From CAYVTV01 sp964563105 (GTDB lineage Bacteria > Bacteroidota > Bacteroidia > Bacteroidales > GCA-2748055), in assembly GCA_964563105.1 (NCBI GenBank), contig CAZLXM010000007.1:1-64000 (forward strand): a DNA stretch of 64,000 nucleotides, written 5' to 3'. The translations under genes and the position numbers were made by a program. Within the stretch, counting starts at the first letter, position 1. Every line of letters starts with the position of its first letter. The notes beneath the pieces are model-generated. The model did not search any database. It saw only the letters and a program-made list of their open reading frames with translations, and was not told the DNA's origin. Below, piece by piece: positions 8,584 through 17,560 of this stretch.

Positions 8584-10050
8584 TCAATTTGTTTGAATAG
8601 TTTCAGATTTTGCGGTTTTTCGGATTTCTCCGGGTGTTAATACTATTTTTCTTTTTGATAATTCAGGAATATTATAAGTTTTTAAATAGCTGTCATAAAA
8701 TTCAGGATCTTTTTGTGGTAATACAAAAGCTTTACAACTTTCGCCATTTTCATAAATATAAGATATATAAGGCCTGGCAGTTAATCCATCTATTCGTTTA
8801 CTGCTAAAGGCCAGCCATTTGTTATTTGAAGACCATGAATGGTAACTTTCAGTATAATCGCTATTCAAAGACATTTTTGAAATTTCCATGTTCTCAAGGT
8901 TTAAGGAATAAAGATCAGCATCCTTATGCCAGATGGAAAAGCAACCATAATCATGCAAAGTGAATACAAGGAAATTACCATTAGGGGAAATCCTTGGAAA
9001 TGATACGCTTTTATTGAATTGGCCAAGAGCATCAAATATTAATTCAGGCAGGCCAAATGTTTGGCTTTCTTCATCAAAGGGAATTCTGTAAAGATTGTAT
9101 TTAATATCCTGGTAGTCTAATTCTGATTCGGGGATATTTGCCCTGCAAAAGTATAGATATTTTCCATCAGGCCCCCATTCAGGATATGTATCCATATACA
9201 GTTCCTTTTTGGGCAGATCAACGGGCGATATTTTATTTGAATCAATGTTATAAAGAATTAATGAGGAGGCAACATCAATAACTTCAACTTTTTTATTTTC
9301 CGATGCATGGAAAAGCTGACCAGTTTTATTACTTGAAAAAGCAATGAATTTTCCTGAAGGATGCCAACGGGGATAAACCGGATTGTATTTCATTTCCTCA
9401 CTTTTCAGATTATATCTTTTTAATTTTCTGTCTTTATAGAAATATGTGTCCCCAAATGAGCCTCTTACATGAAAAAAGAAATCTGAATTATTTTTTGGAT
9501 TAAATGTGTGGCAATTAATACAGTTATTATCAATAATTGAATTTTCTATTATGGAATGAACTTTAAAATTTTCCAAACAACGCTGTTGAATATTTAAATC
9601 AACATAAGCTTCATAACCAGGATATAATAAACGGTAGCTCATATATGGGTCGATCGGATCAGGGGCTATTTTCATTGTGAAAGGTTTAAAACTCTTCCAT
9701 ATTTCCTGATCATCTTTGCACAAAATTGTAATATGAAGCTCCTGGTTAATATTATCATTAAGAATTTTTTTCCATTTTTTCATGGGGATAATGATCTTTC
9801 CATTTTTTGAAGATAAAACCATTAGAATATTACATTTGTTGGAAAATTGGGCAATATAACGGGAAGCTTCTTCTTTAATAAGAAAATTTAAAGGCGCGAT
9901 ATTTGGAGGTATGGTAATATCAATATAATCTGGTGTTATATGAGGGAACTCAGGAATGAGCCGGGCCTTTTCAACCGGGATCATTGAACAACCAAAAAAA
10001 AGCAGGAAAGCAAATGGAAATAAATATTTTCTAGTTAATATATTTTTCAA
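8584..10050 (-). CDS. Lipoprotein with CxxCH haem motif and PD40/TolB-like propeller, copy A
   Basis: This 488-residue lipoprotein (LFFGC, lipid cysteine 21) has an N-terminal beta domain, a single CxxCH motif at residues 177-181 (CINCH), which could bind one c-type haem, and then TolB/PD40-type blades, for example PRWHPSGKFIAFSS, PEWGPDGKYLYF, PRISPNGNFLVF and SWSSNNKWLAFSSKR. Exported propellers of this kind bind partner proteins or ligands. The gene is followed 10 bases later by DUF6057. The second copy of this gene (25361-26520) is broken, so this is the only intact partner in the window. A motif TTTTTTTGTAA.TTTAT around 10104-10120 is shared with the promoter side of the second copy and may be regulatory. 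Confidence 0.8.
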   Translation of the reverse strand: MKNILTRKYLFPFAFLLFFGCSMIPVEKARLIPEFPHITPDYIDITIPPNIAPLNFLIKEEASRYIAQFSNKCNILMVLSSKNGKIIIPMKKWKKILNDNINQELHITILCKDDQEIWKSFKPFTMKIAPDPIDPYMSYRLLYPGYEAYVDLNIQQRCLENFKVHSIIENSIIDNNCINCHTFNPKNNSDFFFHVRGSFGDTYFYKDRKLKRYNLKSEEMKYNPVYPRWHPSGKFIAFSSNKTGQLFHASENKKVEVIDVASSLILYNIDSNKISPVDLPKKELYMDTYPEWGPDGKYLYFCRANIPESELDYQDIKYNLYRIPFDEESQTFGLPELIFDALGQFNKSVSFPRISPNGNFLVFTLHDYGCFSIWHKDADLYSLNLENMEISKMSLNSDYTESYHSWSSNNKWLAFSSKRIDGLTARPYISYIYENGESCKAFVLPQKDPEFYDSYLKTYNIPELSKRKIVLTPGEIRKTAKSETIQTN

Positions 10051-10138
10051 ATTTTTATTATTATATATATTGAATACAATATTTTCTAAAAATCTTTTAA
10101 AAGATAAATTTACAAAAAAAACTGCTAACTAATCTTAA

Positions 10139-10414
10139 AATAAGCCATATATTATTGTTGCAGGCAGTCAGTTATTTTACTGTAATTCTATTTCTAAAAC
10201 TCAATATGGCCCTAAAGGGTTGCTTTTTTCCTTTCCTGATAAAACAAGTGTTATAATTCTTCGTATTGTATTTGGCCTAGAGAGACAATTATATAGTTTT
10301 CAGGATCAGGACATAAGTTTGGCGATTTTAAACTATGCATTGGTTAATGAATTATATTACCGGGATACCGCCCATTTTTATGAAGACAGAAAAACAGGTG
10401 TGGTAAGTGAATAA
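10139..10414 (+). other. Short orphan open frame, not recognised; likely gene remnant
   Basis: An open frame of about 91 codons runs from after a TAA at 10136 to a stop at 10412-10414. The only start is a TTG at 10220 (64 residues). The C-terminal stretch (ERQLYSFQDQDISLAILNYA, then RDTAHFYEDRKTGVVSE) has protein-like composition, but I do not recognise a family, and it has no ribosome-binding context. It lies in a 630-base gene-poor gap together with a fossil oxidoreductase fragment, so a decayed gene is the best reading; chance is possible. Confidence 0.3.
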
Positions 10415-10483
10415 AGAACAGGTTATAAGAGATTGAAGAGAGGATATTGTTCTTTCAACATAACTGAATGTCAGGAAAGGAGA

Positions 10484-10615
10484 TTAATTAGTGGTAGCCA
10501 CGGGTTTTTCAAGAATAACATGCATGCCTGTTTTTAAGGCCCTAACTGCAACATCATGATGAAAGTTATCTGATAAACAAATATCTACAATAGAGATAAT
10601 TATATGAATAAAATG
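10484..10615 (-). pseudogene. Fossil fragment of a Gfo/Idh/MocA oxidoreductase
   Basis: On the minus strand, about 43 codons read ...IVDICLSDNFHHDVAVRALK then TGMHVILEKPVATT before a stop. This is the characteristic EKP-containing core of the Gfo/Idh/MocA Rossmann domain (VDIC.P..H...A..AL..G.HV..EKP). An in-frame stop lies nine codons upstream of IVDIC, and nothing else of the enzyme can be read nearby. The fragment is a remnant of a deleted or decayed gene and fits the abundance of intact relatives in this region. Confidence 0.75.
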
Positions 10616-10682
10616 TTAGCATGACAAAAAGGTTTTGCTTCAAATTAAGTCAATTATCCTGTTAATTAAAATCGTAAATTGA

Positions 10683-12434
10683 CTAATTAATTATATTCCC
10701 TTTTGAGTAAACAACTTTGCCCCCGACAATTGTTGCTTCTGATTCGATTTCCTTTATATTATCTACCGGGCAGGTAAGAATGTCGTCAGTAAGAATAACC
10801 ATATCAGCTAGTTTTCCCCCTTCTATAGAGCCTTTTAGCAATTCTTCTGAAGATGCAAATGCATTATTAATTGTATACATTTTCAGGGCTTCTTCCCTCG
10901 TGATTGCCTGCTGCGGTTCAATTACAGTTCCTCTTTCTGTTTTTCTTGTAATTGCTGACCACATACCAAGAAAAGGGTTATAAGGATTAATAGAAGCATT
11001 TGCATCCCATTTTACCATGTGGTCTGAACCGCCATTAACCATAACCCCTGCATCAAATAATGAACGATATGGATGGAAAGTGCGGATCTTTTCTTCTCCC
11101 AATATCTGAAGCATTGCGTCAGCATCTTTATAGAACCATGCAGGTTGTGAGTTTGCATATACTTCTAACTCTTTCATTTTCTTTATAGCGTCCTGTGTAT
11201 AAAAATTACCATGAATTATTGAAAATCGTTTATTTTTTATTGATTTTGATTTATTTATTTCTTCATAAACATCAAGCAGGAGATCAACACCGCCACCACC
11301 GGTTGAATGGGCCGTAAAACTCCAGTTAAGTTCATTTGCAGCTGAAACTATAGAAAGAAGCTGTTCCCGGGAATAATTCAAAACTCCTCTGTATGAAGGA
11401 TCTTCAATTCCAAAAATAGCTTGTGCTTTATCACCCCAAGGTTCACGCATATATGCAGTTCCGGTTAAAATTCCACCATCCAGAATAATTTTTAATGGTC
11501 CTGCACGAAGCCATTCGTCACCATCACCTGTTTTATATCCGAGATTTTTTAACCTGGCGCTCACATTTTCTTTCGTAATACTGTCTCCTCCCATCCTTAA
11601 CATTATATTCTGGTAAATGCGGACTGTAAGCTTCTTATTACGGATCAAATCGTTATACATTTGAGTAGTTTCAGGATCATCTGAACCCTGGCACAAACTG
11701 GTAATTCCATATCGGTTATATCTTTCCAACATTGCTTCAAGGGCACTCAATTTTTCCTGATAAGTTAATACACGGGGGGTGGGACGTTTCAGTAAGCGAA
11801 ATGCCGAAGCCCTGATAAAACCAGTTAACATTCCTGTATTTTCATCCCGTAAAAGTCCCGGATGATTTGTTGCTTTGGAAATTCCGGAAGCTTTCATTGC
11901 TGCCGAATTAATCATGCCTCCATAAGTCCCGTCAAGAAAAACCGGATGAAATGGTGCAACTTCATCCATTTCAGTAAGGGTAGGTGATCTTAATTCTAAA
12001 AGCCGCGTTGCAAAAAACTTTGGAAAAATTATCCATTGATCTTTCTCTTTAATTGTTGTTTGTTCTTTTATCCAATCAAGAAGTTCTGCTATAGAATGCA
12101 CGTCAGGTATTTCTTCATCAATTTCACTTAAAAAAGCTAATTCAGGATGTAAATGTGATTCATTAAGACCAGGAATTACGGTCTTTCCTTTGAGGTCAAT
12201 AATTTTAGTGTTTTTCCCGGAAAACTTTTTAATCCTGGAAGAAGATCCTACATCAATTATCATATCCTGAGTAATAGCCACTGCTTCAACGATCCTGAAA
12301 TTATCATCTACAGTTACTATTTTACCGTTTAATAATATCATATCTGCAGGATGGGTCACTTTACATGCTGAAAGGATAAGTATAAAAAAAGGAAGAAAAA
12401 AGATTGATTTCATTAAATTATTAACTGATTTCAT
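10683..12434 (-). CDS. Secreted amidohydrolase lipoprotein, YtcJ-like (amidohydrolase family 3)
   Basis: This 583-residue protein has a lipoprotein signal (ILILSAC, lipid cysteine 24; an internal Met8 start would also work). It then has the composite-domain hallmark DMILLNGKIVTVDDN and the first metal-binding motif, SHLHPE (His94, His96), in the place of the usual DSHxH. Further metal-site regions include FTAHSTGGGGVD, SIIHGNF and NGGSDHMV, and the C-terminal beta domain ends with LADMVILTDDI. Family 3 amidohydrolases hydrolyse amide or ester-type bonds in small molecules; the true substrate is unknown. Placement on the outer side of a membrane is unusual and fits a role in processing of external compounds. 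Confidence 0.85.
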   Translation of the reverse strand: MKSVNNLMKSIFFLPFFILILSACKVTHPADMILLNGKIVTVDDNFRIVEAVAITQDMIIDVGSSSRIKKFSGKNTKIIDLKGKTVIPGLNESHLHPELAFLSEIDEEIPDVHSIAELLDWIKEQTTIKEKDQWIIFPKFFATRLLELRSPTLTEMDEVAPFHPVFLDGTYGGMINSAAMKASGISKATNHPGLLRDENTGMLTGFIRASAFRLLKRPTPRVLTYQEKLSALEAMLERYNRYGITSLCQGSDDPETTQMYNDLIRNKKLTVRIYQNIMLRMGGDSITKENVSARLKNLGYKTGDGDEWLRAGPLKIILDGGILTGTAYMREPWGDKAQAIFGIEDPSYRGVLNYSREQLLSIVSAANELNWSFTAHSTGGGGVDLLLDVYEEINKSKSIKNKRFSIIHGNFYTQDAIKKMKELEVYANSQPAWFYKDADAMLQILGEEKIRTFHPYRSLFDAGVMVNGGSDHMVKWDANASINPYNPFLGMWSAITRKTERGTVIEPQQAITREEALKMYTINNAFASSEELLKGSIEGGKLADMVILTDDILTCPVDNIKEIESEATIVGGKVVYSKGNIIN

Positions 12435-12609
12435 TATGAAAATAATATTATTTGCTTAAAAAAGTTTAATTGTGTTAAAGATAAAAAAAGAGTTTATTTT
12501 CGCCTAATTTGTAAATGGAAAAAGCAAAAGAAAAAATGAATTGACCTGTTTTCTTAAAAATACCTTATATATTTTCGTGATATTTTTAAAAGCAGTTTAG
12601 TTAAATAAA

Positions 12610-14751
12610 TTAGTCGACATAATTATTAAAATTTTCCCATTTTACATTCCATTTTCCATTTTTTGGGAATTGACCTGAGATGCACATTTTTGCAATTGCA
12701 GTTAATAATCCCCCATTACCCGGCAAATAAACAGCAAGGTTAGGCCTTTGATAATTGTGCCCGTTTAGGAGGTATTTATTTTTGTTGGTTTGCATTAGAA
12801 GAAAATCAATAGCTTTTTCTTCCTGGTGTAAAGATGCTGCTGACAATGCCAGCATTGGAAAATCCCATCCCCATGCTGATGGCCAGTTCCATTTAATATT
12901 TATTGAATCAAGTGAATTGCGAAGAATGTCTTTATTTATCTTATCTGTAGCAGGCAGGGCCCCTAAAATACCTGACACAACAGGATGGTCACTCAAATAA
13001 CGAGTGTTTTCGTAAGAATCTTCAGTGTCTTCAGAACAGAGATAAACTCCGTTCTTTTCTGGTAATGCCGAAAGCCTGGAAACAACGTCTGCCCAGAGGG
13101 GATCAGGCTCAAGTTTTAATCTGCTTCGCCATTCCAGGGCTGTTTTAAGCGCCCAATACCAATATGCAAGTTCAAATACAGGATTTATAGTAGTTTCCGG
13201 TTTTAAACTTTCCTGTGCCGGAATTAAAACCGGGCCTAAAATATAACGATTATCCACACTGTCAAAAAAAGCATAGGAAGCCATAAAATTTGCGGTTTCA
13301 AATACCAGTTCATTATACTTATTTAAAATTTCTTCCTTATTCTCTGCATTTTTATAAAGTAATTCGGAAAAGAAAATAAAATGTGGCTGTTGCCATATCA
13401 GGTAAGTTCCTACAGTACTGGGGCTTTCTCTGCCGTCAGGACCGGTCATTTTGGGCCATCTTACACCCGAATATCCCTGATGTTTCGCGGTTTCCATCGC
13501 TTTATCAAAGATGCTGTTATAATAGTCCATTTGCTTTTTAAGTATGTTCTCCCGTTTCCATAAAGCAAAATGAACTGCATGCCACCAATGCATTTCCAGA
13601 TGGAACTTACCATACCAGCTATTATAAGTCAGGCCGGTTTCGGCAGGAGGAAGTGAACCACTGCATTGGATTTTGGTAAGATATTGTGATAATATAACTC
13701 TTCTTTCTAATTCAAATGCCCTTGGATCAGTACATTGTGAAAAGTCCGCTGCAGCTCCGCTTGTCCAGAATTCTTTCCAGGCCCTTCTGCTTTCACGCCT
13801 GCTTTCACGAAAAGTATATAAAGTACTATCAATTAGCGACTTACTAAAGCAAAAAGAACTCTCAAAAGATGAATCTTTCAATTCGGGGATAATATAATAT
13901 AAATGTTTCGAAACTTCTGTTATACGGGCATTTCTATGGACAGCCATAAAATAATATCTGTCTTTAGTTTGTTCACGTTCAATAATTGTATGATCAGTTG
14001 ACCCGGAGATAATTTTAGTAGAATGTTTTTCGGGTTTATTAAAATCATAAGCTGAAGGTAAAGGTGTTCCTAATGGAAAATGAATTTTAATTTTCAATTG
14101 CCCTGTAGAAATTAGCCTGGAAGTTATTTTCACAGAAACTAAATCTGATTTTGGGTGACAAACAGTATGTACCTCAACTGCTGAGCCCTCCACATAAAAT
14201 TTACTTTTTATCATGCCTGTCCACAAATCAAGCTTTTGAACGGGATTAGTGATATCCTGAATATTTATCTCTGATCCGTCTTTCTTTACAATTTGTAGGC
14301 CTATCATCCCCAGGTGGATGCGATGAGGATTGGTGCGTAACCATTCGGAAGCCCGGACTTTTCTTGAATCTGCATGGTCTCTGAACTGATGAACATAATT
14401 TATGGTCCTGCCGTGAACTTCATAACTTTTGTAAACATCTGTCAATTGAAAATTTTCAGTATTTTCATTTCTATGCCAGCCCCAGTTCGACATAGTACCT
14501 AAAGGGATACCTTTTTCATAAATTTCCGGAAAGGTCTGTAAACCGGTAATATCAACCGTAAATGCAAAATCGCCATTACCTAATGACAAGGAACTAAGGC
14601 TGTCAATAATGGAGTGTTCAATATTATGTCTGGTAACCAGATCAAAACGGTTAATAGAAGAAGAGAAATTACATGCTGTCAGATAACAACATACAAATAT
14701 TATTAAAGAGAAAAAAGTAGTTTTAAATCTATTATGATGATTTCCATTCAT
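12610..14751 (-). CDS. Lipoprotein six-hairpin glycosidase, GH65/ATHL1-like
   Basis: This 713-residue lipoprotein (LTAC, lipid cysteine 27) has an N-terminal beta-sandwich containing SLGNGDFAFTVDITGLQTF, the typical opening of GH65/GH95-type enzymes. An alpha/alpha-toroid follows, with WYGKFHLEMHWWHAVHFALW and GVRWPKMTGPDGRESPS. The latter resembles the acid-bearing loop of GH65/ATHL1 glycosidases. Trimming of a glucosyl or other sugar cap is a plausible function, but neither linkage nor sugar can be read. It is divergently oriented from the heparinase II genes across a 382-base gap and lies upstream of the amidohydrolase gene on the same strand. Confidence 0.65.
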   Translation of the reverse strand: MNGNHHNRFKTTFFSLIIFVCCYLTACNFSSSINRFDLVTRHNIEHSIIDSLSSLSLGNGDFAFTVDITGLQTFPEIYEKGIPLGTMSNWGWHRNENTENFQLTDVYKSYEVHGRTINYVHQFRDHADSRKVRASEWLRTNPHRIHLGMIGLQIVKKDGSEINIQDITNPVQKLDLWTGMIKSKFYVEGSAVEVHTVCHPKSDLVSVKITSRLISTGQLKIKIHFPLGTPLPSAYDFNKPEKHSTKIISGSTDHTIIEREQTKDRYYFMAVHRNARITEVSKHLYYIIPELKDSSFESSFCFSKSLIDSTLYTFRESRRESRRAWKEFWTSGAAADFSQCTDPRAFELERRVILSQYLTKIQCSGSLPPAETGLTYNSWYGKFHLEMHWWHAVHFALWKRENILKKQMDYYNSIFDKAMETAKHQGYSGVRWPKMTGPDGRESPSTVGTYLIWQQPHFIFFSELLYKNAENKEEILNKYNELVFETANFMASYAFFDSVDNRYILGPVLIPAQESLKPETTINPVFELAYWYWALKTALEWRSRLKLEPDPLWADVVSRLSALPEKNGVYLCSEDTEDSYENTRYLSDHPVVSGILGALPATDKINKDILRNSLDSINIKWNWPSAWGWDFPMLALSAASLHQEEKAIDFLLMQTNKNKYLLNGHNYQRPNLAVYLPGNGGLLTAIAKMCISGQFPKNGKWNVKWENFNNYVD

Positions 14752-15133
14752 TTTTAGGATACTTAGAGTTTAAATATATTCAGGTTTAATTTTTCGGTCT
14801 TATTTATAACTTCATTATTTAATTAATTACAAAAATAATGAATTTCACAAAGTTGTTATGAAATTATAAGTGTGTGAATATATTGGATTTTTGATAATTT
14901 TGTTTAAGGTCAAAATAAGTTCTATTAAATTGGATTAAAGAAACAGATTAAAAATTATATTTGATCCTGATCTTTATGAAAAGGCTGATCTGATCCTTAA
15001 TATTTAATTATGTTACCATCAGGAGGTATTGATTTTTTTCCTGAAGCATGAACTATTTAAAACATGTCTCATGCAGGAGCAAAAAAAATGAAAATATTCT
15101 GTGATTTATAACAATATCCTTTAACTTAAAAAA
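14752..15133. other. Divergent intergenic control region between glycosidase and heparinase genes
   Basis: This 382-base AT-rich region has no coding signal. Plus-strand promoter elements are described separately at 14871-14902. On the minus strand, CAAAAATA at 14830-14837 (TATTTTTG reversed) could be a -7 box for the glycosidase gene, but a TTTG at the right distance is missing. I saw no regulator-binding palindrome that stands out. Confidence 0.4.
14871..14902 (+). promoter_or_regulatory. Candidate promoter for the heparinase II operon
   Basis: TAATTTTG at 14895-14902 matches the Bacteroidota -7 consensus TAnnTTTG, and TGTG at 14871-14874 lies 20 bases upstream in the place of the -33 TTTG (three of four bases). 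Transcription would start near 14909, leaving a leader of about 225 bases. Confidence 0.45.
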
Positions 15134-17419
15134 ATGAAGCGAAGAATCTCATTTAAATATCTTATTTATACAATTTTTATTCATTTTATCACAATAATTC
15201 CAATAGCAGCACAGGCAGTTTCAAAAATTGAATGGATGACCATTGATAATGTAGCTATCCCCATTCCCCCGGCAGAACATCCCCGGCTTTTCTTAATGGC
15301 TTCGGATGTAAATGGGATAAGAGCCAGATTAGAGCATCCGGTATTGAAATCTGTAGTTGATTCCTTACGTATTCAATCAGGCTATTCTCTCCAGTTGAAA
15401 TTGGAATGGGATGCCATTCAGTATTTAGTTTCAAAAGACAAAATACTCGGACGATCTATTATTGATTCTGCACTGATTTTATTGCAGCAAACAGAGTTGC
15501 CGCAAATGGGTGATGCTGCCCGTGTTACCGGAAGGATGATGGTTACCGGGGCTATTATATACGATTGGCTTTATCCTTTAATTACCAACAAAGAAAAAGA
15601 TGTATTTATTAGAGAATTAATCCGCCTTGCAAAAACTTTGGAATGTGGGTATCCGCCTGCTAAACAGGGATCTGTGACCGGCCATTCATCGGAAAGTTTT
15701 ATTATGCGTGATATGTTATCAGCCGGAATAGCAATATATGATGAATTTCCTGAAATGTATGAACTGGCTGCTACCCGGTTTTTCCGTGATCATGTCCCTG
15801 TTCGTAACTGGTTATATAATGGCCATGCGTATCATCAGGGTGATTCCTATGGCCCCTTAAGATTTAGCTGGGATACTTATCCATTAATGATCTTTAGCAG
15901 AATGGGTGTGAATAATGTATATAATCCGGAACAACAATATGTTCCTTATTTTTATCTTTATACTACACGTCCTGATGGTCAGCGAATGCGTGCAGGTGAT
16001 ACTTACTTTCATTCCGGTCATGGTGCAACACATGGAAGACCATGGGATCAATATGTTGGCACTTTATTTACGGCTGGTTATTATAAGGACGGGATTTTAC
16101 TTGATCAATTCCTCCGCCAGGGAGGCAGTGATGGAAAAGCTCATGGCAGGATCAATCAAAGAGAATATATTTTCCAGTTTTTATGGCGGGATTTGGAATT
16201 GCAGGCTCAATCAATTACCACATTACCTCTTTCAAGATATTTTGGGCCTCCATTTGGATGGATGGTGGCCAGAACAGGCTGGGATGAAAATTCTGTTATA
16301 TCTGAAATGAAGATCAATGTTTATAATTTCAGTAATCATCAGCATTTGGATGCAGGGGCCTTCCAGATTTATTACAGGGGGCCTCTTGCTACAGAATCCG
16401 GACTTTATGCCGGAACCAGCGGTGCTTATGGAAGCCCTCATTGTAAAAATTATTACTGGCGTACCATTGCTCATAATTCTCTATTAGTTTATGATCCTGA
16501 TGAAAAATTTAGCCCGCGGGGTGATTTTGGAAATGATGGAGGGCAGCGTTTGCCAAATAACCGATATGAACCACTAAACCTGGAATCAATGCTTGATCCG
16601 GATAAAGGATATAAAACCGGTGAAGTATTGGCACATAGTTATGGTCCCTGTCTCAAAGAACCGGATTATACCTATATTAAAGGCGATATAACAGATGCCT
16701 ATAGTACAAAAGTTAAAGATGTTAAGCGTTCATTTGTCTTCCTGAATTTGAAAAATAATAAAGTTCCCGCTGCGCTTATTATTTTTGATAAAGTTGTGTC
16801 CTCATCTCCTTCATTTAAAAAATACTGGTTACTCCATAGCATTGATGAACCGGAAATAAAAGGAAATGAAGTAACAATTATGAGAAGAGAACAAAAAGAA
16901 AACGGAAAACTGGTAAACATCAGTCTGATCCCTGAAAAGAATAATTTTGAACTTAAATCTGTGGGAGGCCCTGGCAAAGAATTTTGGGTATTCGGCACAA
17001 ATTATGAAAATGAAATGCGTGATGCCTCCGGCTTACATACCTATGAAAGAGCTGCATGGCGTATTGAACTTTCACCAAAATTCCCTGTAAGTGACAATTA
17101 TTTTCTGAATGTTATGCAGGTGATGGAAAATAATATTAAAGAAATGCATGTGAGTAAGATCGAGGGTGATAAAATAATTGGCGTCCTGATTTTTGACAGG
17201 ATTGTGTTTTTTAGTAAAAATTTGGACGAAATAAATTCATCGTTTACTTTTTCTATAAAAAAAGATGGTATTTTTAAAATTCTTATTACTGATTTACCTG
17301 CCGGGAAATGGAAAGTAATAAAGGATGGAGAAGTTATTATACCTTCAATAAATGTTCGTGATCAGGAAGGAACTTTATATTTTGAAGGCAAAAAAGGAAA
17401 TTATTCAGTTATCAGGTAA
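15134..17419 (+). CDS. Heparinase II (PL21) paralogue A, secreted
   Basis: This 761-residue protein aligns along its whole length with my recollection of Pedobacter heparinus heparinase II (PL21), which cleaves heparin and heparan sulfate by beta-elimination. It has a signal peptide ending near IPIAAQA, then the (alpha/alpha) toroid with LAKTLECGYPP and GHSSES, and a beta-sandwich with NHQHLDAGAFQIYY. The catalytic set is kept: His184, Glu187, Tyr239 and His402 correspond to His202, Glu205, Tyr257 and His406 of the reference, and His404 is a likely zinc ligand. There is no lipobox, so the product should be periplasmic or soluble, unlike the lipoprotein paralogue next to it. Confidence 0.93.
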   Translation: MKRRISFKYLIYTIFIHFITIIPIAAQAVSKIEWMTIDNVAIPIPPAEHPRLFLMASDVNGIRARLEHPVLKSVVDSLRIQSGYSLQLKLEWDAIQYLVSKDKILGRSIIDSALILLQQTELPQMGDAARVTGRMMVTGAIIYDWLYPLITNKEKDVFIRELIRLAKTLECGYPPAKQGSVTGHSSESFIMRDMLSAGIAIYDEFPEMYELAATRFFRDHVPVRNWLYNGHAYHQGDSYGPLRFSWDTYPLMIFSRMGVNNVYNPEQQYVPYFYLYTTRPDGQRMRAGDTYFHSGHGATHGRPWDQYVGTLFTAGYYKDGILLDQFLRQGGSDGKAHGRINQREYIFQFLWRDLELQAQSITTLPLSRYFGPPFGWMVARTGWDENSVISEMKINVYNFSNHQHLDAGAFQIYYRGPLATESGLYAGTSGAYGSPHCKNYYWRTIAHNSLLVYDPDEKFSPRGDFGNDGGQRLPNNRYEPLNLESMLDPDKGYKTGEVLAHSYGPCLKEPDYTYIKGDITDAYSTKVKDVKRSFVFLNLKNNKVPAALIIFDKVVSSSPSFKKYWLLHSIDEPEIKGNEVTIMRREQKENGKLVNISLIPEKNNFELKSVGGPGKEFWVFGTNYENEMRDASGLHTYERAAWRIELSPKFPVSDNYFLNVMQVMENNIKEMHVSKIEGDKIIGVLIFDRIVFFSKNLDEINSSFTFSIKKDGIFKILITDLPAGKWKVIKDGEVIIPSINVRDQEGTLYFEGKKGNYSVIR

Positions 17420-17501
17420 GGCCTTTTAAATTTTTTCTGCCTAAAGTCAATGTAGCATTGTGAAATATTTTGTGAATATATTTTCGTTAAATTGAAACAC
17501 T

Positions 17502-17509
17502 TATTTTTG
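17502..17509 (+). promoter_or_regulatory. Possible -7 box for the second heparinase II gene
   Basis: TATTTTTG matches TAnnTTTG and lies 51 bases before the ATG in the gap between the heparinase II paralogues. No well-spaced TTTG is found upstream (the nearest similar element is TTTC at 17482), so separate transcription of paralogue B is only a possibility. Confidence 0.35.
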
Positions 17510-17560
17510 CATGGTATCAAAACACTCTAATATACAATAGCATAGTTAAAATATCTAAAG

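Noticed and set aside
15915..16310. 131-codon plus-strand frame inside heparinase II A
   Set aside because: It is a shifted frame of the conserved lyase, and a similar shadow exists at 18387-18713 in paralogue B because the parent genes are alike.
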